Source: Planctomycetota bacterium
GTDB taxonomy: Bacteria > Planctomycetota > UBA1135
Length of the DNA: 12,224 nt
NCBI GenBank assembly: GCA_022447335.1
Contig: JAKVCF010000063.1
Span: forward strand, 1 to 12,224
Reading direction: 5' to 3'
Translations under genes and position numbers: made by a program
Notes under the pieces: generated by a model
Told to the model about the DNA's origin: nothing
Seen by the model: the letters and a program-made list of their open reading frames with translations, nothing else
Databases searched by the model: none
In this document: piece by piece, positions 1-6,916 of the stretch
Position numbering within the stretch: the first letter of the stretch is position 1
Layout: each line of letters starts with the position of its first letter

Positions 1-1
1 G

Positions 2-787
2 CCATTCTTCGGACGCGCCGAGCGACCGAGTACCGGATACCATTCGTGGTCGGCCTGGCCCTTTCTAAAGTTTGAGGAAGGCGGTAGGGATGGGGCCGGT
101 AGCCCCAATCCCCGCAAGGTGCGCCGCATACTGCCCTTCTATGTGCGCTACGAAAGCGAATCAACCGAGTGGACCGCGCTGATGTTCCCGCTGTTCTGGA
201 AACGGCAGGATCACTTCAGCAACATTGAGACCGATGCACATTATGCATTGCCGCTCTGGTCTTCCTGGACCACAAAGCGCTACGACAACATGGACCCGAA
301 TGCAGACCGTAAGTTGGTCCAGATCGAGGAGTATCGCCGCCTGTGGCCCTTCGCCGCCTGGCGCCGCATCACCAAGGTCGACCTCGACGCGCCTGTGATT
401 GCCACTGAGGACATGCTGCATCCAGAAGAGATCGAAGGCGATCAACTCGAAGCCCCTTATCTCGGCGAGCAGCTTGCCCGCAACCTAACACGGCCGCTGG
501 CGCTCTGGCAGAACCGTGAATACCAGCCGCAGGGCCCGCGCCTGGAACGAGGCTTCCTGGGCCTCTACCATTCTCTGAAAACAGAAGGTCACCACCGCTG
601 GTCGATCCCGATCATCGGCGGCCAATGGAACGAGCCTGATGGAACACGTCATCACGCATACCTGTTTGGCCTGCTGCGCTGGCGCACCGGTCCGAACGGT
701 CGCAATTGGCAGGCGCCGGCTTTCCCTGGGCCGGGATGGCCCGAAATCCATCGCTCAACTGAAATCGAGCTAGCGGAAAAACCATGA
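2..787 (+). CDS. Uncharacterised Trp/Pro-rich protein, 5' end outside window
   Basis: The reading frame is open from the first bases of the window to TGA at 785-787, so the true start lies upstream. A GTG at 119 is only an internal candidate. At least 261 residues are visible. The protein is rich in short strand-like segments ending in W-P-F, F-P-L-F-W, L-P-L-W or L-W-P-F, spaced by charged stretches. This looks like a repeating beta architecture rather than a soluble enzyme. No catalytic motif or membrane helix is seen, and any signal peptide would be outside the window. The stop overlaps the mlaE start as ATGA (784-787), so translation is probably coupled and the product may act with the lipid transporter. 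I do not recognise a named family. I have an impression of similar WPLF-type hypothetical proteins in myxobacteria and planctomycetes, from memory only. The reading frame is very likely real; the function is unknown. Confidence 0.8.
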   Translation, partial: PFFGRAERPSTGYHSWSAWPFLKFEEGGRDGAGSPNPRKVRRILPFYVRYESESTEWTALMFPLFWKRQDHFSNIETDAHYALPLWSSWTTKRYDNMDPNADRKLVQIEEYRRLWPFAAWRRITKVDLDAPVIATEDMLHPEEIEGDQLEAPYLGEQLARNLTRPLALWQNREYQPQGPRLERGFLGLYHSLKTEGHHRWSIPIIGGQWNEPDGTRHHAYLFGLLRWRTGPNGRNWQAPAFPGPGWPEIHRSTEIELAEKP

Positions 788-1578
788 ACCCCTTCACGCA
801 GGTTGGCGCAAATTGGCTGCGCCCCATTATTGATTCGGCAGGCTTTGCCGTCTCAATTGGCCTGCAGTCACTCGCCACGCTGGCACATCTGCCGCGACGG
901 GCACGCGCCACGCTCGATCAGATGCACCTAGTAGGCGTGAAGACCATGCCCGTGGTGCTCATGGTTGGCTTCTTCGTCGGCATGATTCTCTCACTACAGG
1001 GTGGCCAGCAGCTAGCCACTTTCAGTCAGCAAGAGTCAATTGGCCTAATCGTTGCGCCGCTGATGGCACTCGAAATGGCACCGCTCATTACAGCCATCCT
1101 GCTCGCGGCCAGCGTGGGATCGGCAATGGCAGCCGAACTCGGCACGATGAAGGTACAAGAGGAGCTGACTGCTCTCAATGTACTGTCGGTCAACGTAATC
1201 AGCTACCTAGTGCTTCCACGTGTCGTCGCGCTGACCGTGATGTCACCTCTCCTAGCTCTACTCGTCACTTGGGTTGCTACCCTAGGCGGCGGCATCATCG
1301 CCGTCTCGCAGCTCGGGCTGAGCTTCGAAGGCTATGTCAACAACTCGCTCGAATCGATGCGCCTTATGCGCGAGACGATTCCGTTGCCAAAGTATCTTTT
1401 TGATGGCCTGCTCAAGGCAATCATCTTCGGCTTCGTAACTGCGGTCGTCGGTTGCGCCTCGGGCATGACCGCCAGCAACGGAGCGCAGGGCGTAGGCCAA
1501 ACCACGCGCTCAGCCGTACGCAATGCGATCGTTCTGATCATTGTGCTCGACTTCTTCCTCGGTAAGGTGCTGATGTGA
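784..1578 (+). CDS. mlaE: MlaE/YrbE-family lipid ABC transporter permease
   Basis: This is the integral inner-membrane permease of an MCE-type phospholipid transporter, which moves lipids between the inner membrane and the periplasmic MCE protein. The 264-residue product matches the usual family length of about 260. Hydrophobic segments lie near residues 52-71, 87-112, 141-172, 209-228 and 247-262. The family hallmark A-E-L-G-T-M-K-V is at 117-124, and the glycine-rich G-V-G-x-T-T-R-x-A-V motif lies near 236-245. The ATG at 784 overlaps the previous stop by four bases. The last codon (ATG) and the stop overlap the GTG start of mlaF (GTGA at 1575-1578). A tight order of permease, ATPase, MCE protein follows, as in Mla operons elsewhere. 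Family assignment is secure. The transported lipid and the direction of transport cannot be read from the sequence. Confidence 0.96.
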   Translation: MNPFTQVGANWLRPIIDSAGFAVSIGLQSLATLAHLPRRARATLDQMHLVGVKTMPVVLMVGFFVGMILSLQGGQQLATFSQQESIGLIVAPLMALEMAPLITAILLAASVGSAMAAELGTMKVQEELTALNVLSVNVISYLVLPRVVALTVMSPLLALLVTWVATLGGGIIAVSQLGLSFEGYVNNSLESMRLMRETIPLPKYLFDGLLKAIIFGFVTAVVGCASGMTASNGAQGVGQTTRSAVRNAIVLIIVLDFFLGKVLM

Positions 1579-2315
1579 GCGATGCCCCAGTCATTCGCGT
1601 TCACGAAGTGGACAAGGCATTTGGCCCGCAAAAGGTACTCAACGGCCTCAGCTTTGAAGTCGCCAAGGGCGAGTCATTGGTGATCATGGGGCCGTCAGGG
1701 GCGGGCAAGAGCGTGATCCTGAAGCATCTGATTGGGCTCCTCCGCCCCGATACTGGCACCATCGAAGTCGCTGGTCGCGAGGTGCCACGGCTGCGCCCGG
1801 CAGGATTGGCCGAGCTGCGCCGCGACATGGGCTACCTTTTCCAGCACGCCGCTCTGATCAACTGGCTCAGTGTCTATGACAATGTGGCACTACCACTGCG
1901 CGAAACTACTTCGCAAAGCGAGTCCGAGATCAACTCTAAAGTCATATCGGTGCTTGAGCTGGTGCACCTTTTAGATGCACGCAATAAAATGCCCAGCGAA
2001 ATTAGCGGTGGCATGCAAAAGCGCGTCGGCCTTGCTCGCACCCTCGTCACTGACCCGAAGGTCATCCTCTACGACGAACCAGAAGCCGGTCTCGATCCCG
2101 AGATGTCAGCAAGTGTCAGCGAAATGATCGTGCGCCTGCGCCATGAAATCGGCATGACCTCTGTGACCGTCACCCACAGCTGGCCGTGCGCCGAAGCCGT
2201 GGGAGATCGTGTCGCTTTCTTCGAACACGGCAAGCTGGTCATTGATGCCCCGCCTGCCGACATCCTCTCCAGCACCATCCCGCGAGTGCGGGAGTTCTTC
2301 TCCACTCCTAAGTAG
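1575..2315 (+). CDS. mlaF: MlaF-type ABC transporter ATPase
   Basis: This is the cytoplasmic ATPase that powers the MlaE permease. The 246 residues hold a complete ABC domain: Walker A GPSGAGKS at 39-46, Q-loop Gln90, signature SGGMQ at 144-148, Walker B VILYDEPEAGLDP starting at 163 with Asp167 and catalytic Glu168, and H-loop His201. The H-loop reads T-H-S rather than the commoner T-H-D. The start is GTG at 1575, overlapping the mlaE stop. A plausible ribosome site AGGTG lies at 1565-1569, five bases upstream and inside mlaE. The order MlaE-MlaF-MlaD and the sequence length support an Mla ATPase rather than an amino-acid or metal importer. No STAS-domain MlaB partner follows. In E. coli MlaB binds MlaF, so this system either lacks MlaB or encodes it elsewhere. 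Confidence 0.95.
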   Translation: MSDAPVIRVHEVDKAFGPQKVLNGLSFEVAKGESLVIMGPSGAGKSVILKHLIGLLRPDTGTIEVAGREVPRLRPAGLAELRRDMGYLFQHAALINWLSVYDNVALPLRETTSQSESEINSKVISVLELVHLLDARNKMPSEISGGMQKRVGLARTLVTDPKVILYDEPEAGLDPEMSASVSEMIVRLRHEIGMTSVTVTHSWPCAEAVGDRVAFFEHGKLVIDAPPADILSSTIPRVREFFSTPK

Positions 2316-2327
2316 CCCCGCAACACG

Positions 2328-3437
2328 ATGGAAACTTCCTCTCGTCGCGACTTCGCGCTCGGCGTTGTCTTCTTTGGCGCCCTGGCGATGCTGCTCTACT
2401 ACACGATCGTGTTGACCGGCTTCTCCCTGCAAGAGAAAACCTATCTCGAGGCGTGGTTTCCTGATGGCGCCGGCCTGAAACAGGGTGATGCTGTACTAGT
2501 AGCCGGTTTGCAGGCGGGCACAGTGCGCGAGGTTGCCTATGTTGACAACCGCGCCGAAGACCGCCGTGTTCAGGTTGCCATGGAGTTCGAGGTACCGATC
2601 ACACTGCGAGACGGATACTTAATTCGGATCAGCGAGTTCACAGTACTTGGAGGACGGGTCGTCGAGATTAACCCCGGCCCGAGCGCAGCACGCACCATTG
2701 GCAGTGACACGGAGCTCATCGGCATCGGCGAGACCTCGACCATCAAAGCATTCGGTGAACTGGTCACAACCAACCGGGAGAAAATTGACGAGATCATCGA
2801 AAATGTCCGACTGGCGAGCCAAAACATAGCTGAAGGCCAAGGCGCCTTGGGTGCTCTCTTGATGGACGAAGATCTCAAAGCCAAGGTCGAGTCCATTGTG
2901 GATGCCGCCGGCAAGATTGCCGACGACATCGAATCGGGCGCAGGTTTACTCGGCCTACTGACTTCGGATAGCGAGGCACGCGATCGCGTCGACGACATAA
3001 TCAAAAACGCGGCCAATGCCATGTCCGGCATAGAAGAGATCGCCACTCAGATCGCCTCAGGTGAAGGCCTTGCAGGCGCCATCGTCTACGACGACCAACT
3101 TGAGGCTGACGCTTTAGCCTTAGTCGGGGACATACGAGTCAGCGCCGGCGAGCTGCGCACTGCTCTAGAACGCGCCAACTCAGGAGACGGCCTACTTGGC
3201 GCCATCCTGACCGACCCCAGCCTGGCTGAAGATGCCTCCGCTTTTCTGGCCAATCTGCGTGCGGTCACCGACAATCTCGCCAAAGGCGAAGGCACCCTTG
3301 GCAAGTTGCTGAACGAAGATATTGCTTACAACGAGCTAGTTACGGCGCTCCGCCTGCTCACAGCCACACTAGAAGACCTGCGCGAGGCTCAACCAGTCTC
3401 ATCCTTCGCCGGCCTGCTATTCGGAACGACCTTCTAG
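2328..3437 (+). CDS. mlaD: MlaD-like MCE-domain protein with long repeat tail
   Basis: This is a membrane-anchored periplasmic MCE protein expected to form a ring that passes lipid to and from the MlaEF complex. Residues 8-30 form a single N-terminal transmembrane anchor. One MCE domain spans about 37-118, including the typical pattern F-x-D-G-A-G-L-x-x-G-D-x-V near 44-56 and the strand E-F-T-V-L-G-G-R-V-V-E-I at 103-114. The remaining 250 residues are alpha-helical in character, rich in Ala, Asp, Glu and Leu, and carry five G-x-G-x-x-G repeats (listed separately). At 369 residues it is about twice the length of E. coli MlaD (183). The ATG at 2328 lies 12 bases after mlaF with no clear Shine-Dalgarno site. 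The TAG is at 3435-3437. No MlaC shuttle follows, so the long tail may itself help bridge the periplasm; that is inference. Confidence 0.93.
   Translation: METSSRRDFALGVVFFGALAMLLYYTIVLTGFSLQEKTYLEAWFPDGAGLKQGDAVLVAGLQAGTVREVAYVDNRAEDRRVQVAMEFEVPITLRDGYLIRISEFTVLGGRVVEINPGPSAARTIGSDTELIGIGETSTIKAFGELVTTNREKIDEIIENVRLASQNIAEGQGALGALLMDEDLKAKVESIVDAAGKIADDIESGAGLLGLLTSDSEARDRVDDIIKNAANAMSGIEEIATQIASGEGLAGAIVYDDQLEADALALVGDIRVSAGELRTALERANSGDGLLGAILTDPSLAEDASAFLANLRAVTDNLAKGEGTLGKLLNEDIAYNELVTALRLLTATLEDLREAQPVSSFAGLLFGTTF
2835..3326 (+). repeat. Five G-x-G-x-x-G-x-x-x-x-D repeats in the MlaD tail
   Basis: Within the mlaD product, five copies of a glycine/Leu/Asp motif start at residues 170 (GQGALGALLMDEDL), 204 (GAGLLGLLTSDSEA), 245 (GEGLAGAIVYDDQL), 286 (GDGLLGAILTDPSL) and 320 (GEGTLGKLLNEDIA). 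The start-to-start distances are 34, 41, 41 and 34 residues. They differ by exactly seven, one heptad. The segments between the motifs are helix-like. The repeats are protein-level; the DNA copies are diverged. Confidence 0.85.
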
Positions 3438-3470
3438 GCGTCTGCCACTTTCCCTCGACACCCTCGTCCT

Positions 3471-5282
3471 GTGACCGCACCCGCGATCCGCAACGTGGCC
3501 ATCGTTGCGCACGTTGACCACGGTAAGACCAGCCTGGTTGACTGCTTGTTCCGCACTGCGGGCGCACTGAAGCGTACCGAAGAAGGTGCAGACCGCCTAT
3601 TGGATTCAGACGCTCTTGAACGGGAGCGTGGCATCACCATCTTGTCCAAAAATGCCGCAATTTCATGGCGCGGAGTGCATGTCAACTTAATTGATACACC
3701 GGGCCACGCCGACCTCGGTGGGCAAGTCGAACGTGTACTTTCGATGGCAGACGGCGTGTTACTGGTCGTCGATGCTTTTGAAGGTCCGATGCCACAAACG
3801 CGCTTTGTACTCGAAAAAGCTTTTGCACAAGGCCTCTCTCCACTCGTGGTCGTCAACAAGATGGACCGCAAGGATGCCCGCGCTGACGCGGTGCTTGGCG
3901 AGGTTTTTGATCTATTTGTCGAGCTCGGCGCCGAAGAGCTCGCACTGGACTTTCCGGTAACCTACGCCAGTGCTCGTGATGGCTGGGCGAGCTCCACGTC
4001 TGAGAAAATCGGCACCGAAATGCAGCCGCTACTCGACCAAGTCCTCGGAGTCATTCCAGCACCAACACTCGATCCAAAGCAGCCAGTGCGTATTCAAGTG
4101 TCTACGCTGGATTGGGATGACTTTGTCGGTCGCATCGGCATTGGCCGTGTCGACCGTGGTGTGCTGCATAAGGGGACTGATGTGGTGTGTGTAGCCAACG
4201 ATGGCTTACGGCGCCGCGGCCGGATCAAGGAGCTCTATCGCTTCGACGGCATGGCACGCATTCCCGCCGATCAGGTCGTGGCCGGCGACATCGCCTGCCT
4301 GGCTGGGATTGACAAGCTCGGACTGGGAGACACCTTGTGCGATCCGGAAGCAGTCGAACCCTTGGAGCCGCTTGTTCTGGAGGAACCCACTATCGAAATG
4401 GAGTTCCTTCCCAATGACAGCCCTTTCGCTGGGATCGAAGGCACTTTCGTAACCTCACGCCAAGTCGCCGAGCGCCTAGACCGCGCAGCCTGGATGGACC
4501 CCGCTCTGCGTGTGCGACCTGGCGAATCACACGGAAAGCTGGTCGCTGGCCGTGGCGTGCTACACCTCGGCATCCTAACCGAGAACATGCGCCGCGAAGG
4601 CTACGAGTTCCAAGTCGGCAAGCCACGCGTGCTGATCAAGGAGATCAACGGGAAGAAGCAAGAGCCTTACGAGCGAGCCCGTGTCGATCTACCCGAAGAC
4701 ACTCTAGGCAAAGTAATTGAGTTCTTCAGCCGTCGCGGCGCGGAAATCTCGGACATGGAACGCCGTAGCGGTCGCGCTGCTCTGCACTTTCGAATTCCAA
4801 CTCGTGGCCTGATAGGTGCGCGCTCGCCTCTGCTCTCACTGACCCGCGGCGAAGGCGTCCTATCTTCGCTTGCCGACGGGTACGACGCCTGGCATGGCGA
4901 AGTTTCTGGACGTCACCAGGGCGTGCTGGTCAGCAGCCACCAGGGCAAAGTCACTGGCTACGCGTTGCGTGCACTCGAAGACCGTGGTGAGTTCTTCGTC
5001 GAACCCGGCGACCAGGTCTACATGGGCATGGTGGTCGGCGAAAACAACAAAGACGAAGACATCACGCTAAACGTATCGCGTGAACGTAAGCTGACTAACG
5101 TAAGGAGCTCGACAAAAGATGTGGTGGAGTCAATCCGCGTGGCACGCAAGATGGGCCTAGAAGCCTATCTGGAGTATCTCGCCGACGACGAGCTACTCGA
5201 AGTCACTCCCGCCTCGCTGCGCTTGCGTAAACGCAAGCTGGACGAAAAGTCGCGCCTGCGAGACAAGCAGCGTGCGACGTAG
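3471..5282 (+). CDS. typA: Ribosome-associated translational GTPase TypA/BipA
   Basis: This GTPase of the EF-G/LepA superfamily binds the ribosome and supports 50S assembly and stress or low-temperature growth. The 603 residues match the family (E. coli 607). All G motifs are present: G1 AHVDHGKT at 13-20, switch I RERGITI at 51-57, G3 DTPGHAD at 75-81, G4 NKMD at 129-132 and G5 SARDG at 167-171. The rest aligns with domain II, with EF-G III/V-like modules (for example T-E-N-M-R-R-E-G-Y-E-F, K-Q-E-P-Y-E and S/T-R-G-L-I-G-A-R-S) and with the TypA-specific C-terminal domain ending E-V-T-P-A-S-L-R-L-R-K-R. The start is GTG at 3471, chosen because the G1 motif then sits at the normal distance from the N-terminus. 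It lies 33 bases after mlaD, so read-through from the Mla operon is likely. No separate promoter is obvious. Confidence 0.97.
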   Translation: MTAPAIRNVAIVAHVDHGKTSLVDCLFRTAGALKRTEEGADRLLDSDALERERGITILSKNAAISWRGVHVNLIDTPGHADLGGQVERVLSMADGVLLVVDAFEGPMPQTRFVLEKAFAQGLSPLVVVNKMDRKDARADAVLGEVFDLFVELGAEELALDFPVTYASARDGWASSTSEKIGTEMQPLLDQVLGVIPAPTLDPKQPVRIQVSTLDWDDFVGRIGIGRVDRGVLHKGTDVVCVANDGLRRRGRIKELYRFDGMARIPADQVVAGDIACLAGIDKLGLGDTLCDPEAVEPLEPLVLEEPTIEMEFLPNDSPFAGIEGTFVTSRQVAERLDRAAWMDPALRVRPGESHGKLVAGRGVLHLGILTENMRREGYEFQVGKPRVLIKEINGKKQEPYERARVDLPEDTLGKVIEFFSRRGAEISDMERRSGRAALHFRIPTRGLIGARSPLLSLTRGEGVLSSLADGYDAWHGEVSGRHQGVLVSSHQGKVTGYALRALEDRGEFFVEPGDQVYMGMVVGENNKDEDITLNVSRERKLTNVRSSTKDVVESIRVARKMGLEAYLEYLADDELLEVTPASLRLRKRKLDEKSRLRDKQRAT

Positions 5283-5291
5283 GATCGTGTT

Positions 5292-6032
5292 GTGCGCGCC
5301 CTAACCCGCCCCCACCGCATTGGCCGCCTGTTCGGGATCCCAGTCCTGGTTTCGCCTCTGGTGGTAGCGCTCCTCGGCTTTCTGCTAGTCCACACTTTAC
5401 AGCGCGCAGGTTTCGCCGCCGCGGGCGAGGTCATTGGATGGCTAGCGCTTGCGGTAGCATCACTCCTTGCTCATGAAGGCGCACATGCCTTGGCTGCACG
5501 CCGACTTGGCCTGCGGGTATACGACATCTGCATCGGCCCACTCGGCGGCATGGTGCGCATGGAAGGAGTAAGCCACCGCCCGGGAATCGAGCTGCGCGTC
5601 GCAGCCGCAGGCCCTGCCTTAAACTTAGCCCTGGCAAGCCTATTCTTACTAGTTCCGGGACAATTGGGTACAGGCGGCACACTGATCAACCTAATCTTCG
5701 GTCTTGGCAATCTGCTGCCGGCCTTCCCTCTGGACGGCGGTCGCATGGTACGCGCTTGGCTCGCAACACGCGTCCCGCTTCTAGCAGCAACCCGAGCGGC
5801 GATTCGCCTCAGCCACTGGATCCTGGTCGCTACCCTAGCGGTCGCTAATTGGTACGGCGAGTTCCTACTCGCGCTACTTCTCTGTAGCTTCCTTTACCTA
5901 GCCGGCCGCGAAGAACTGACGCAGGTCCTACTGCAAAATGGCACCGAAAACGCCATGAGCTCCAAGGAAGTAATGAGAGCTCCCGCCAAGAACGACGACG
6001 AGGAAGACGACCGCTCACCCGACCTAGATTGA
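5292..6032 (+). CDS. Site-2 protease-type M50 intramembrane metallopeptidase
   Basis: This is a polytopic membrane zinc protease. The 246 residues are mostly hydrophobic, with the zinc-binding H-E-x-x-H as HEGAH at 61-65. The second metal motif is N-x-x-P-x-x-P-L-D-G at 140-149, where Asp148 is the expected third ligand. An A-A-G-P-x-x-N segment lies at 105-111. There is no PDZ or CBS domain, so it resembles the compact SpoIVFB-like or stand-alone S2P group rather than RseP. The C-terminus (about 231-246) is a hydrophilic, very acidic tail. The substrate is unknown; typical ones are membrane-bound anti-sigma factors or other transcription regulators, but none is encoded nearby. The GTG at 5292 is 9 bases after typA, with a weak AGGA at 5281-5284 inside the end of typA, so it is probably co-transcribed. 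Confidence 0.93.
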   Translation: MRALTRPHRIGRLFGIPVLVSPLVVALLGFLLVHTLQRAGFAAAGEVIGWLALAVASLLAHEGAHALAARRLGLRVYDICIGPLGGMVRMEGVSHRPGIELRVAAAGPALNLALASLFLLVPGQLGTGGTLINLIFGLGNLLPAFPLDGGRMVRAWLATRVPLLAATRAAIRLSHWILVATLAVANWYGEFLLALLLCSFLYLAGREELTQVLLQNGTENAMSSKEVMRAPAKNDDEEDDRSPDLD

Positions 6033-6040
6033 TCGGCTGC

Positions 6041-6046
6041 TAAGAT
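6041..6046 (+). promoter_or_regulatory. Putative leaderless -10 element (TAAGAT)
   Basis: TAAGAT lies exactly six bases before the ATG at 6053, which would put the transcription start at or next to the start codon. No Shine-Dalgarno sequence precedes that ATG. No good -35 hexamer is seen at 17 +/- 2 bases upstream. The same spacing is found before the epimerase gene at 11013. Confidence 0.45.
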
Positions 6047-6052
6047 TTAGCC

Positions 6053-6916
6053 ATGCTTGCATCTCGCATCGCACTTTCTAGCCTGATCTGTCTGACCAGC
6101 GCTCTACCGGCGACGGCTCAACGCGGTAAGGAACCGCCGGTACTCATCCCACCGGGAGCGGGCACTGAAGCTTCGAGTGAGCAGCAAACCGCACAAGAAT
6201 CAGGTACCACTATCGTCGGAGGCGCCGAAGAGCTCACGACCTCTCGCCAACCGCGCTCGTTGCCAGAAAAAATCAAACTGCCTTACTCTGGAAACCGAAA
6301 AATAATCGATGTAAACGGAAACTCGATCTCCTCCACCGAACTCAATCAACTGGTCGCCTACTATCAGTCCTTTCGCCCCGGATCGATGGACCTCATGCTG
6401 CGCGATGCGGTCGAGGCACTGCTTCCACCGAAGGTCATGGAGATACGCTACCGCGATGATCTTCCAGCCATGAAGAAGCGAATTGAAGAAGCGCTCTCAG
6501 CGATTCGATCGGGCGAGATGAGCTGGGATAACGCGGTAGCTGAATACAGTGATGACTACGACGAGGATAATTCCGAAGGAAAATATGTTTTCGGACGCGA
6601 AAATGCGGTCCAGCCCTTTGACCGCTTCTCACACACCGGTCGTGTCGGCCAAATTCACGGCCCCTTCCTGACCGTCTATGGTTACCACTTCCTCGAGATA
6701 CTCGATTACGAACGCGCCACCACCGCGACAGACGACCTGTCTACAGTGCGTCACGTGCTCGTGATGTACCCCGATCTCAAGAAACGCGATGCCGCGAATG
6801 AAAACATTCGCTCCTTCATCAAAGCACAAGTACGCATGGCCAAGATAACTGTGCTCGAGCACGGAGCCAAGAATCTGCTCGCCCCACCAAAAAGGTTGAC
6901 TAGCCCTCTTCGATAG
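6053..6916 (+). CDS. Exported parvulin-like (SurA/PpiC-type) protein
   Basis: This probable periplasmic folding factor has 287 residues. A signal peptide covers 1-22 (A-L-P-A-T-A before Gln23), followed by a low-complexity linker to about residue 80. Residues about 127-220 resemble a PpiC/parvulin peptidyl-prolyl isomerase domain: helix I-E-E-A-L-S-A-I-R-S-G, then A-V-A-E-Y-S-D-D, then F-G-R-E-N-A-V-Q-P-F-D, then G-P-F-L-T-V-Y-G-Y-H-F-L-E-I at 203-216. The usual first strand (A-R-H-I-L-V) is not at its normal place; V-M-E-I-R-Y stands there. An R-H-V-L-V strand instead occurs after the domain at 233-237. Activity may therefore be lost or the fold rearranged. The gene is 20 bases after the protease but has a likely own leaderless promoter. 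Its last 17 bases overlap the convergent biotin carrier gene. The parvulin relationship is probable; catalysis is uncertain. Confidence 0.8.
   Translation: MLASRIALSSLICLTSALPATAQRGKEPPVLIPPGAGTEASSEQQTAQESGTTIVGGAEELTTSRQPRSLPEKIKLPYSGNRKIIDVNGNSISSTELNQLVAYYQSFRPGSMDLMLRDAVEALLPPKVMEIRYRDDLPAMKKRIEEALSAIRSGEMSWDNAVAEYSDDYDEDNSEGKYVFGRENAVQPFDRFSHTGRVGQIHGPFLTVYGYHFLEILDYERATTATDDLSTVRHVLVMYPDLKKRDAANENIRSFIKAQVRMAKITVLEHGAKNLLAPPKRLTSPLR

Noticed and set aside
2291..2303. GGAG-TTCTT-CTCC hairpin at the end of mlaF
   Set aside because: It lies within coding sequence, has a four-pair stem and no T-run; the operon clearly continues into mlaD.
2570..3046. Long minus-strand open frame (158 codons) opposite mlaD
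   Set aside because: Its translation is low-complexity Ser/Arg/Ala, and it lies wholly opposite the well-supported MCE protein; it is a shadow of that gene's codon usage.
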